Assembly (NCBI GenBank): GCA_001179505.1
Contig: CDMY01000138.1
Coordinates: forward strand, 1 to 64,000
Length of the DNA: 64,000 nt
Reading direction: 5' to 3'
Origin: Vitrella brassicaformis
Lineage: Eukaryota > Sar > Vitrellaceae
In this document: positions 1 through 9,798 of the stretch, piece by piece
Numbering within the stretch: position 1 is the stretch's first letter
How the letters are laid out: every line of letters starts with the position of its first letter
Notes under the pieces: model-generated
The model's input: only the letters and a program-made list of their open reading frames with translations
What the model was told of the DNA's origin: nothing
Database searches by the model: none
Translations under genes and position numbers: made by a program

Positions 1-246
1 CGCCGGCCGCTTCGACGTTCCAAGTCCATCCTCAAATCGCCACACACGTGTGCATGAGGAGGCACGCGGCGATGCTCGCCGTTCCCGGAATGCAGCAGCA
101 GCCACCAACACACCAACCCCCCACACAACAGACGCCGCAACCAATCAATTGAAACCCTCCTCCCCTCGGCTACCTTACAACACACCCTCCCGCCCTCCCG
201 CCCATCGCACCACCAAGAAACGCATTCAAATCACTCACTGACTCGG

Positions 247-2675
247 TCACTCCTCGTCTCTGTGGTCCCCCTTGTCGGCCTCTCTGGCCCCCCCACGGCC
301 GATCCCGCCAGGCCGCAGCACCTTGCCCCTGCCCCACCCACCACCAAGACCAACAGGGCGTGGCGGGGGCGGTGCGCCGAGGGCGTGTTTGGCCGAGCTG
401 GGCGGCGTCGGCTCGGCCTCATTGTGGGTGTCGAAGGAGGCCAGGCGGTTCGGACGGTTGAACGGCGGCTGTTTGCGGTCGGGGGGAGGGCGTCTGCCCT
501 CTCCCTCTCCCTCTCGCCAGCCGCCCCCCACCCTCTCGCCGCGTGGAAACCGCCCCCCGCCGCCGCCGTATGGCCGCTGTCCGCCGATGTTGTTGTCGCG
601 CATCATGTCGCGGGCTCGGCGGTCGTCGTCGAGTGTCTCTCTGGGCGGGAGCTCGATGCCGCCTGGCGGGATGGGGGGCTCGTTGTCGCCGTGTTTGGGG
701 GGCGTGGGGGTGGGGCGGCTGCGGTTGTCCTTGACAGAGGCCAGACCCAGAGACCTGAAGGCGAGCAGGGGTGGAGAAACGTGTGAATGTGTGTGGGCTC
801 CCCGTGTGCCTGTCTATGGCTGGTGTGCATTGCATACTTGGAGTGCTCTCGCCAGTCGATGGCGAAGCTGTCGCCCAGACGAAGCACGCGCTTCAGCGCC
901 TCGCTGATGACACACACAGACACAGACAGTGAGATGCCTTCCACAGACCATGTGCATGCGTATGTATCTCGCAGCCCCTCTCACACACATGAGTTGGTCG
1001 CGGACTTCCGGCGTCTTGCTCTTGTGCCACAGAGACAACGAGTCCTCCTGAATCGATGGGAAACAGACACCACAGCAGGCAGGTCCACAGGCGTGTTTGT
1101 GTGTGTCGGGTGGTTGGCTGGCTGTCGTGCTCACCCCGCGGCGCACAGAGATGACGGCCCCGCAGATCTCGTCGGGGTCCTCCGTCTGGAACTGCTCACC
1201 GATCAACGCCAACACCTGCAAATGCCGCCCCCACACACATGCACAGAAGCCATCCGGCCGTCTCACTGTATCGCCGACTGACCATGTCCTCCCAGATGGC
1301 CGCAGTGATGTCCTTGGGCACTTTGACGATCAAACGACCACCTGCACACACAGGTGAAGGGCAATGACGGGGCCATGAGAGAGAGTGTGTGCGGCAGGTA
1401 CCCTCTCTGTTTTCGGCGTCTTCCCATGAGGGGACGACGCCCTCACGGAACAGATGGTAGTCTAAACACACACACACACAGGCAGGCAGGCGGGCAGGCA
1501 GAGAAAAACGCGTGTGTTGTGTCGGTGCATGTGTGTGTTTCCCCACACAGCCACCCACCCGATCTGTGAGCCATGCGATCAGCCTTGCGGATGCGATTGT
1601 ACACAAACCAAAACTGCTCTACCTGACAAACACACACACACACACACCAGACACAGACACAGACACACACCAGACACATCAGACAGACGACACGCAGGGC
1701 ACCCACCCCCTCAGCTCAGTGCCTCACCGACCGTGTCGAAGGTGTAGTATTCGTGGAGTGCGTCCCGCCAGTTGGCGGGGTTCTTGTTGCCCGTCTTGGT
1801 GAACCACAAGCACCACGCACGGTGCAGCTTGTGGTGGCTCGACTTGTCGCCCAAATCCTTCACCGGCGGACGCCAACCGTCCTGTTTCCCACACACAGAC
1901 ACAGTATGCACCGCACCCATACGTCAGTCACATGTCATGTGTTGCATGTGTGTCGTGGCCATTAATGCATTCCATTGCGTTGCACTGAACTGACCTCTTC
2001 CTCTTCGTTTGGTGCGGGGTGCGGCCCGGGCGATGGCGAAGGGCGGCGATTGATGCGCTGACCCCCACGCATCACAGGGCCGTTTCGACGGTCCATGGGC
2101 GGCTCCCGCTCCCTCTCCCTGTCGCGATGGTCACGGGGCAGCCCGTCCCTCTCCCTCTCCCTCTCCACCCGGTCTCTGTCACGATCTCGGTCACGGCCGT
2201 AGCTATCCCGGTCGTGCCGCTCACGGTCACGATCTCTGGGCGGCACATCTCTCTCGCGCTCCCTGGGCCCGACCTCCTGCAGACAGACAGACAGACAGGC
2301 GTCCATCCCTTGGTGTAGGGCTCCGTATCTGTGAGAGCACGGGGGCGCTGTGCTGTGTGTCCACCACACCTGCTGTTGCCCTCCGCCCCCTCCTCGCAGG
2401 TCGTCAGGGCGGCTGAACCGGTCCCTCTCTCGCACATCGTCAGGGTGGAACCGGCCTCCACCACCACCACGGTCTCTGTCCCTCTCACGGTCCCTATCCC
2501 TGTCCCTTTCCCTGTCACGATCTCGGTCTCGCTCACCACGCGGCGGGAAATCTCTCGGCGAGTGCTCCATGGTCACCTCCTCCCTCATCTCCCGCCTGCG
2601 CGCCGGCCGCGAGCGGCCAGCGATGTGCCAGCCGGCGTTGCCTCGCGCGTCGTGATCGGGCGATTGGTCACCCAT
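247..2675 (-). CDS. eIF4E-family mRNA cap-binding protein with low-complexity tails
   Basis: The central exons give a complete eIF4E fold in order: the WCLWF strand, FDTVGE followed by VEQFWFVYNRI, DYHLFREGVVPSWED, GRLIVKVPKD, ALIGEQF, ICGAVISVRRG, SLSLWHK and GDSFAIDWREHSK. The SWED tryptophan and glutamate correspond to the cap-stacking Trp and adjacent Glu of the family, so m7G-cap binding in translation initiation or its repression is expected. It has at least seven introns. The first about 150 residues are an Arg-Asp/Arg-Glu repeat tail like those of splicing proteins. The C-terminal about 150 residues are rich in Gly, Arg and Pro. Canonical eIF4E has only about 200 residues and neither tail. 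The start chosen is the first ATG of the RD-rich exon (MGDQSPDHD); the stop is TGA. Whether it is an eIF4E-1-like or 4EHP-like paralogue cannot be settled by eye. Confidence 0.85.
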
Positions 2676-2944
2676 GGGTTGGGATGATGCGACGAGGCGA
2701 CGGAGCGGGAGCGACGGCTGCAGCGGGGAGATGAGGCTTGTCGGATGGTGCGGAGGCGTCTTTCGGCTCTCAGCTTCGTTGCAGCGGGGGGAAACGGGAA
2801 AACACAGCCGAGAAAAAGGGGAGCTTCTTTCCGTGCGAGCTCAAGGAGGAGAGGAAGGCACCTCCGTCGAAATGGGAGGAGAACGACTTGACGGCAAGGA
2901 CAGGTGATACTCTGGCAGGAAATCTGCCCATTTATCGCTTTGTG

Positions 2945-3595
2945 ATGGTGGAGAGAGAGGTTGATGACGTGGCATTCATGCGGATGGCTTTTGAGGAGGC
3001 AAAGAAGGGCGCTCAGGAGGGCGGCATCCCAATTGGAGCTGTGCTCGTCTTGCTCGAAGACCCACCCAAAGTGCTGGGCCGCGGACACAATCAAAGGTGA
3101 CAGTCATGGCCGCACCGACGTCGACTTCACTCACTCATCGTCGCGTGTGTGTGTGTCTATCTGACTGCAGGGTGCAGAAGCGGTCAGCAACGCTCCACGC
3201 AGGTCAGTTGGAATGATGGCATCGGAATGATGCATATCACCGGCCGCCTCATTCACTTCCGTGTTTGCCGCGCATCGCATGCGCTCTCTGTCTCGTTTTG
3301 CTTGGCAGAGATGGACTGCGTCGAGAACGCCGGCCGCCTGGTCGGCAGCGTGTACAAGAATACTTGCCTGTATACCACTCTCTCGCCGTGCGACATGTGC
3401 ACCGGGTGCATCCTCTTGTACGGCATTCCGAGGGTGGTGATCGGCGAGAACCACTCGTTCAGGGGCAAGGGTGAGGAGCTGCTGCGGTCGAGAGGAGTGG
3501 AGGTGGTGGTGCTTGACGACGCTGAGATACGGGGGTACTTCTGTGAGTGGATAAGGCGGAATGAGGGGCTCTGGAACGAGGATATCGGCGTGTGA
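2945..3595 (+). CDS. Cytosine deaminase, yeast FCY1 type
   Basis: Three exons (2945-3096, 3171-3202, 3309-3595) join in frame through GT..AG introns. The protein has the zinc-deaminase signature: a TLHAE motif (His ligand and catalytic Glu, split across the second intron) and SPCDMC (two Cys ligands). The rest follows yeast cytosine deaminase closely: GGIPIGAVL, GRGHNQR, ENAGRLVGSVYK, LYTTLSPCDMC, YGIPRVVIGEN, RGVEVVVLDD and a C-terminal EDIGV. The expected reaction is hydrolysis of cytosine to uracil in pyrimidine salvage. Length is about 157 residues, matching the fungal enzyme (158). An in-frame ATG lies upstream at 2738, but the family length favours 2945. The family is typical of fungi and bacteria, so lateral origin is possible. 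Confidence 0.87.
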
Positions 3596-3997
3596 GTGCC
3601 GGCCGCCCAGCCGGCCGGCCATCGATCCGGCCACTCCGTGCGCCGACATGCATCAGTCCGTGCACCCATGATGGGTGTGTGGACTGGTCTCCGTCGTCGA
3701 GCGGAGTGGGCGCATGGATGTCATGGCCACCATACCATACATGAGTGTGTGTGTGTGTGTTGGTGTTTTCTTGGTGTGCAGCGGATGGCTGCCGTGCCGT
3801 GTGGAAGAACATGCTTCTACGTGTGTACAGTAGGTAGAGCAGCTCTGCTCTGCATGGGGGCTTTGTCATGACTGACACCAGCAGGGGACGGACTGTCAGT
3901 AACGGTTGACCAGATCAATAACGTCCAAAGCAAGCCAGCCACTTTTCGACCATGTGAAATGAACGTCAAGACAGAAACAACACAGCCGTCGGCTCAT
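3596..3997. other. Short intergenic spacer between convergent genes
   Basis: The spacer separates the deaminase and the minus-strand neuroguidin-like gene, whose 3' ends face each other. It holds a short (GT)n tract near 3745 and no coding signal. Confidence 0.5.
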
Positions 3998-5900
3998 CTA
4001 TCTGACGTCCTGCCTGCGCTTCTTGAAGCCCATCGCACGCCCACCTGCACACACACAAACGACACACCCGTCGGCGTGGCGCCACGCACTGACCAGCCAT
4101 CTTGATGTCTCACCCTGGCCCTTGCTGCCCCGTTTCCTCGATCCGAGAAATCCCTCCCCAGCAGAAGTGGGCACCGACTGAGTGCTCCTCAGCACATCGC
4201 GAGACTGACCGATCCACACACAACACATAAGACACCCCAACACAAACACATCAAATGCAGCCATGGGGACGGTCTGGCCTACCTTCTCAGTGGCCGCGAG
4301 GTAGTCGCCGAGCGCCCCTCCCCTCTTGTTTGATGGACCGGTCTTCTTTCCCCTGCTGCCTCTGACCCGCTGTGACGCCCCACTGCCTGCCATGGCGATG
4401 GTGCTGTCGGCGAGGCTCGTCAGGTCCGACAGCAGCATCCCGGTGCTGTCACGAGAGAGCTTGCCCTTCTCGCGCAGACGCTTCAAATCTGCCCAAGGAG
4501 ACACACACACACACACACACACGGGTGTTGTGTGGTGGACTGGCGGCATGTGCGTACCTCTTTTTTCCTTTTTGTTGATTTGTATGCGTCTGAAGCTCTC
4601 CTCCTCTATCTGCTGCCTTTCCACCTGCCGCCTCATCAGCGCGGCCGCCTCGGCGTCACGACGCAAATCGGACCCGCCGACCTCCTCAGGCACCTGCAGC
4701 CAGACACAGACACGCAGACACACACACACACACATGAGTAGGAGTTCGGTGTGTGTGTGTGTGTGTGTTTACGTCAGAGATTTCTTGTCTGAGTGAGCGG
4801 ACGTATTCGGTCTTTTTGAGCCTCTCCCTCTGCCTGTCCGCCTCGCGATGCGCCTTGGCAGCTGCCGACAACTGAGACAAGACAGCCATGGCACATGGGA
4901 GGTCGACAATAGCCAACCGCTGCATGCCGTGGTTTTGCTGTGTGTGCGCACTGCACGTACGTGGTCGCCCGTGTACTCGACAGCCAGAAGCTTCGGCGGC
5001 TTGTAGACGCCCTTGGCAGCCACCTCTCCCTCTCCCTCTCCGTCTTCCGCAGGCACCTCCCCTCCGCCCTCCTGCTCATCGCTCTGCTCCATTGGCTCTT
5101 CGTCGGCTTCATTTGGATTCATCAGCTGGTCCAGCCAGGGCCTCAGCGGCTGCGCAGCCTCACTGGCCGCCTCTGACATACACACACATACACGATTTCG
5201 TTGTTGCGTGTGGGGTGGGTGCATTGTGCGTGGCTGAGTCGAGTCACCTTGGATTGGTTTGGCGGCCATGTCGAGCAGTCTGTTGACCTGGTATGCCAGG
5301 CGCTAGTCAATGGGGCGCATCTTCTCCATCAGAGTGCGCAGCAGCACCAGCTCGTCAACCACGGGGTGGGGGCTGACCGACTCACCCTTCACCTGAACCA
5401 CATCAAGTAGATCAGTACACACACGTGTGTGTGTGTGTGCGTGATATGGATGGATGGCTGCGCCTTGACGTCGAGATACGAGATGCCCTAACACACACAC
5501 ACAGCACGTTTATCTCCCTCTGCCTCTGCCTCGCCCATCCCTCTCCTCGCCCACCTTGTCCACATGAATGCTGGGCCCATCAATCGTCTCGTTGAGCGAC
5601 TCCAGCTTCTTCCGCAGACTCTCAGCCTTCCCCTTCAGCTCGCCAAGCGCAGTCAACACTCCCTCATCAGCCGCATCCTCACCATCCACACGCAGCAGCT
5701 CATCCCTGCTGCTGCCCTCACGTCGAAAGGAGTGGGATGTGCCATCTGGCGGGGCAGCGAAGCGGCGAGCGCCTCATAGTCCACGAGCGGGTCCTCGACA
5801 GCATCTCTCTCGGTGTGGGCGTCATGATCTCCATTCATCAGCTCGGTTTGCGGTTTCAGCAGCGTTTGCAAGGTCTCGTAGTCGCCAAACCGATGAATCC
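3998..5900 (-). CDS. Neuroguidin/Lcp5 (Sas10/Utp3 family) protein, with in-frame TAG
   Basis: The exons follow neuroguidin along its length: a helical N-terminal piece (GVLTALGELKGK, SLRKKLESLNETI), GISYLDVKA, PHPVVDELVLLRTLMEK, a dimer-like helix (RLAYQVNRLLDMAAKP), an acidic linker, VYKPPKLLAVEYTGDH, a charged coiled region (YVRSLRQEISDV, VPEEVGG), RIQINKKEKR, LLSDLTSLADS, and a basic C-terminus ending MGFKKRRQDVR. Family members act in the nucleolar small-subunit processome or bind eIF4E. A TAG at complement 5303-5305 falls between RPID and RLAYQV, where relatives have Gln or Lys; no intron signal can remove it. The N-terminal exon is unresolved, because a convincing stretch near 5745-5850 (VEDPLVDYEALAASLP) is in a different frame from DELLRVDGED. 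The gene could be a pseudogene, carry a sequencing error, or be read through. Confidence 0.72.
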
Positions 5901-6386
5901 GATCCTCACTGACAGTGGTCAGCTCGCACCTTCCGGGCGGATTGCGTGCGGCTCGTCGGTGAGGGCACCGGCGGGCGAACGACAGCACATGCATGGCATC
6001 CACCGATTGTGTCACCTTCCTGCGTGTGTCACATGTGTGCAGGCAGTGCTCGTCAGATCTCTCACCGCATTCATTGCCGCCAGACAGAGCCGTGAGAAAG
6101 GCACCCACACACACATGCAGCACGGTGGACACACCGGATGACGCTGCGCCTCATTCTTGGCGTGTCAGATCTGGTGTCGGGGTCAGTGGGCGTGTGTGCG
6201 CGTGCGCGTGCCGACACGACACAGAGAGGTCGGCCTGCGCACATGAGCACACCCGTGGCCAAGCCTGCGGCCATCCTTGTGTCATCTCACGCCATCAGGT
6301 GCCTTAGTGGTTTGTGTGGCGGGGCATCATTGCGTTCCGTGACGGCCTGACTGCCATTCTATTGCTCGCCCTCAGGCACACCAGGT

Positions 6387-6758
6387 GTGGATGCACACAG
6401 AGATGAGACAGACAGACAGACAGCCTCACACACACACACACACCTGTTCGCCTGCGGCATCTGCCTGGAAGGCGCAACGGAGCCGGTCGTCACGCGATGC
6501 GGACACCTGGTAAGGGAGAGAGAGAGACCACGATGGACGGACGAGGCACCACACAGGAATATGGGTGTGTGTGCCATGTAGTATTGCTGGGCGTGTCTGC
6601 ACGAGTGGCTGGTCGGCGGCAAAAAGGAGTGTCCCATGTGCAAGGCGGCCGTGACGGTCGACAGCCTCATACCGCTGTATACGACAGGAGGCGATGAGCA
6701 GGACCCCAGGTACATAATCCATCAAAGATACTCATTGCACAAACCGATATGGTCACCT

Positions 6759-6793
<35 letters not shown>

Positions 6794-7098
6794 TTGCGTG
6801 CTGGCTGGCTGGCTGGCTGGCTGGCTGCATACAATCAGGCTGCGTGGGATTCCCCAGCGGCCGACAGCCGAGCGGACGCCGAACAGCCATAGGTGTGCAA
6901 CCCGAGCAAACCGACCATTCACGATGAATGCATTCGCTCACGTGTCGGTGTGTGTGTGTCAGTGTGGCCAACAGCGGCGGTGCGCCGGTGAGGACCTCAG
7001 CTGCCGGCACAGCTGGACCGCAGCCGAGCGGCACGCAGCAGCAGCAGCAGCAGGTCACCAACCCCACCACCACAGCACAGCAGGCCAGGGAAAAATGA
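6387..7098 (+). CDS. RING-finger protein, RNF5/RNF185-like E3 ligase
   Basis: One exon encodes the first RING half (CGICLEG, RCGHL), and the next the second half (YCWACLHEWL, KECPMCKAAV) followed by DSLIPLYTTGGDEQDPR. The C3HC4 spacing and the IPLY...QDPR tail are characteristic of RNF5/RNF185, ER-associated ubiquitin ligases. Two further exons give GIPQRPTAERTPNSH and a Gly/Thr/Gln-rich tail with a run of six Gln, ending in TGA at 7096-7098. The two C-terminal membrane helices of animal RNF5 are not seen, so ER anchoring is unsupported. The ATG at 6387 is the nearest in-frame start, but the intervening sequence is CA-repeat, so the true first exon may lie upstream. Confidence 0.6.
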
Positions 7099-7177
7099 GC
7101 AGGGACAAGATATACACACCTCGCCATCTGTCTGGCTTATTTGCCCCCTTTGCAGCGACAATGACGGCTTCACTCTG

Positions 7178-7459
7178 ATGTCATCTGGTGTGCGGTATCG
7201 CATCGTCACCGAGGGCACCGGCAGAGTGACGACGCTCAACGACCGCGTCAAGTTCGACGGCATTGCGTGGGGTGATGCATTCGACGGCCAGGACAAACGC
7301 ATCGATCGCCGTGGGGAAGTGTGCTGTGTGACTGATACGGTTGGGTGGCTGCGTGAGGCGGTGCTGTCGATGCGGGGTGAAGAGGTCAGGCGAGTCATGC
7401 TGCCACCCGGATGGTATGCACCTTACCGCCAGCTGCATTTGGTCAGCATACTAGAGTAG
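7178..7459 (+). CDS. FKBP-like peptidyl-prolyl isomerase domain protein
   Basis: The 93-residue frame has the outline of an FKBP domain: RYRIVTEGTGRV, NDRVKFDGIAW in place of the usual VxVHYTG strand, a hydrophobic GWLREAVLSMRGEE helix (the conserved W-E/D-x-L-x-x-M-x-x-G), VMLPPGWYAP (IPPELAYG position) and a final LHLVSIL strand. Several active-site aromatics of true isomerases are not obvious, so activity is uncertain. An upstream exon may begin after the CAG at 7155 (adds DNDGFTL in frame). It could also be the 3' part of the RING gene, but the exon phases do not fit. Confidence 0.5.
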   Translation: MSSGVRYRIVTEGTGRVTTLNDRVKFDGIAWGDAFDGQDKRIDRRGEVCCVTDTVGWLREAVLSMRGEEVRRVMLPPGWYAPYRQLHLVSILE

Positions 7460-7481
7460 GACAGAGTGCACAAAGTCACGT

Positions 7482-7904
7482 GTGGGCGTCTCTGTGGGTC
7501 ACACACTCATGCGTGCGACAGGGGGCTTCTCCCTCTTTGCCTGGCTGCCTGCGTGCCTCGGCTTTGAGGGAAGGATTGAGTGTGTCATGCATGAGTTTTG
7601 GTGCAATGTCGCCGTACTCGGGGGCGATTTTATCACCGAGTCAGTCAGTGTTTGTGTGCGTGTCGCATCTTTTCTCCCATCACTGCATCCTGCCTGCCTG
7701 ACTGCCATGAGTGTGCCCGGGAAATATGCTGGGATATTTGTCGGTGGGCAGGTGCGTCGTGTGTCTGATACATTTGTGGGAGGGTGGGCGGTGGTGTGAG
7801 GCGTTGTGCTGTCAATGCGGGAGGGGGAAGTCAGGCAAATCATCAAGCCAGCCGGATATTATCCCGTTCGCTACGCTCAGCTGCGGTTGACCAGCATTGA
7901 GTAG
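7482..7904 (+). pseudogene. Decayed tandem copy of the FKBP-like segment
   Basis: From about 7680 to 7904 the frame repeats the FKBP-like gene: YAGIFVGG, RRVSDTF, then VVLSMREGEVRQ, KPAGYYPVRYAQ and RLTSIE, ending in TAG as the intact copy does. A TGA at 7797-7799 interrupts it in frame just before VVLSMR. The flanking DNA also repeats: the blocks after the two TAG codons share the GTCACACACTCA and gggggctct/ggggcttct regions. The period is about 445 bp. It is best read as a diverged tandem duplication whose second copy is dead. Confidence 0.55.
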
Positions 7905-9798
7905 GAGCGAGTCCACACACACCCGTGGGCGGCTGTGTGCGTCACACACTCACGTGTGTGGCCTGGCCGGGGGCTCTTCCATCGTCACACGGCTGACTGC
8001 GGGGGTCTGTGTGTCTTGGCTTTGAGCGAAAGAGTGAGTGTGTTGTCGGTTTGCAAGCCGCCCCGCCCTCATGTGGCAGTTTTTGCGTGCTTGCGTGTGT
8101 GCGTTTCCTTCTCACGCAGAGAGAGCGACAGAGTTTTTCCTGCATGAGAGTGACGGTGCGTTGGTTGACTGGGGTTATTGTGGCTGTGTGTGCTGTCCGT
8201 CGGCCGGCCGTGTGCGATCCGCACTGCATGCAAACACACTGGCCGGACAGAGACCGGTTCTCCCCTTCTGTGTGTGGTGGCAAGATGGCTCTTCCCGCGC
8301 TGCCTGGCTGCCTTTGTGTTTTTTGTGTGTGTGCTCTGCCTTTGTGTTTTGGTGTGTGTGCTCGCTTTGATTGGACACCGTGTGTGTGGTGGGGGTGGGG
8401 GGGAACACCGAGATGCGGCCAATCAATCAGACAGACAGACACAAAACATTTTTACCTCGCCGCTGCCTGTCTGTGTGTGTAAGTGCGTCTGTTTGTGTGT
8501 GTGTGTGTGGTGTCCACTCTCTCTCTCCCCCATGTCTACTTTCCGTGTGTGGTGGGCCGTGCGACCCGGTCCCATGTTGCTGTATGCTTTGACTACGTCT
8601 CGCTGTCTGCCACGTGTTCATTGAGTGGCACCCCGTCTCGGTGAACGGTCGGCAGACACCGATGGGTGACAAGGAGCATACGCTTTGGGTGGATGGAGTG
8701 AGAGGTGAGGGTGCTGCTGCTGCTGGTGATGAATCAATGGGTGTGACAGTGGGCAAGGACCGCGGATGCTTGACTGGATTGCGTAACACTGTTCGAGAAC
8801 CACCATCCATCCGGTGCGTTTTAAGTCGTGCAGTGGGAGGCTGGGTGACGATGGATGGATGGATGACATTGCGTCCGTCGCTCGACAGGCGCCAACATGC
8901 ATTCACTCTGCCTAGCTGCCACATTGCATTGTATATACGCCCGTCTTGGCCTGTTCGTGTCGGCCAAGCACATGGATGGCCGGCAGTGAGCACACAGCAC
9001 CGCTCCGCACCACGTGTCGGTGCGGGCAGGTCTGTAGTGTCTGTCTGTCTGTCTGTCTGTCCACGGTTTTTCGTCTATCGGCCACGAATGAGGCCGTCCG
9101 TTCGTCTCACGACAGACCAACAAGCTTCGTTGGATGCACTGCACCAGCGGCAGGCCGTTTGTGTGCATTCAGGTATGTAATCTACGCACGAGTGTTGGGC
9201 AAGGAGGGATAAAGGGGGCCTGTCGGTCGGTCATTCTTGAGGGTGGGGAAAAGAACAGGGGCTTCTCGCTTTGCCCTCCTTTGTCTCTTCACAGCCTGCC
9301 TGCTTGTCTGTCTGACTGCCTGCGGTTTCCCCACCGGCCGTGTCGTGTGTTGGTCGATGCTGGCTGATGGGTCATGTGGTCGATGGATGGATGGATGCGT
9401 TTCGACATCAACGCATAATTACATCTAGACGGTGTGGGTGCTGTCGCGTTGTACGTGTAATGAGTGTGTGTGTGGATGGCATGGCAATTCATCCAACTCA
9501 AATGCTGCCTCTTTTTCTCCACACACATGAGACGATGGATGGATGGACGCTGTGCGTGACATTGCATCTGCCTGCCTGCCTGCCTGCATATATGTGCGTG
9601 TTTCCTGCTTGTACTCTGACACGACGGCTGAGTGTGAGGACGGGCGCAGAATAACCCTTAAGGCAGAGAGATAGGTGCGCGTCAGCAATCACAGGCGCAT
9701 CAACGACAGATGTCACCACTGCGTCTGTCCATCCGTCACGAACGTACACAGACAGCCATCAGCACCCGTCCATCCATACGCACTCGTGCGTGCATCAA
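7905..9798. other. Intergenic, T/G-rich low-complexity DNA
   Basis: This contains a third, weaker echo of the FKBP-downstream spacer (7910-8060), plus (TGTC)n, (ATGG)n and (GT)n microsatellites. Open frames here are dominated by repeat-encoded Cys, Val and His and show no family resemblance. I see no supported gene. Confidence 0.45.

Noticed and set aside
1443-1706. Minus-strand Cys/Val-rich 'membrane' peptide
   Set aside because: It is intron sequence of the eIF4E gene; the hydrophobicity comes from the GT repeat.
5690-5745. A 16-base intron (GTGAGG...CAG) to repair the neuroguidin N-terminus
   Set aside because: Removing it does not restore the frame, and nothing else here suggests introns that short.
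6410-6470. His-Thr repeat peptide upstream of the RING core
   Set aside because: It is the translation of a (CA)n microsatellite; equal peptides appear in all CA-rich introns here.
8371-9200. Long open frames on both strands near 8.4-9.2 kb
   Set aside because: They are dominated by repeat-encoded Cys/Val/His, overlap on both strands, and lack splice-consistent continuation or family motifs.
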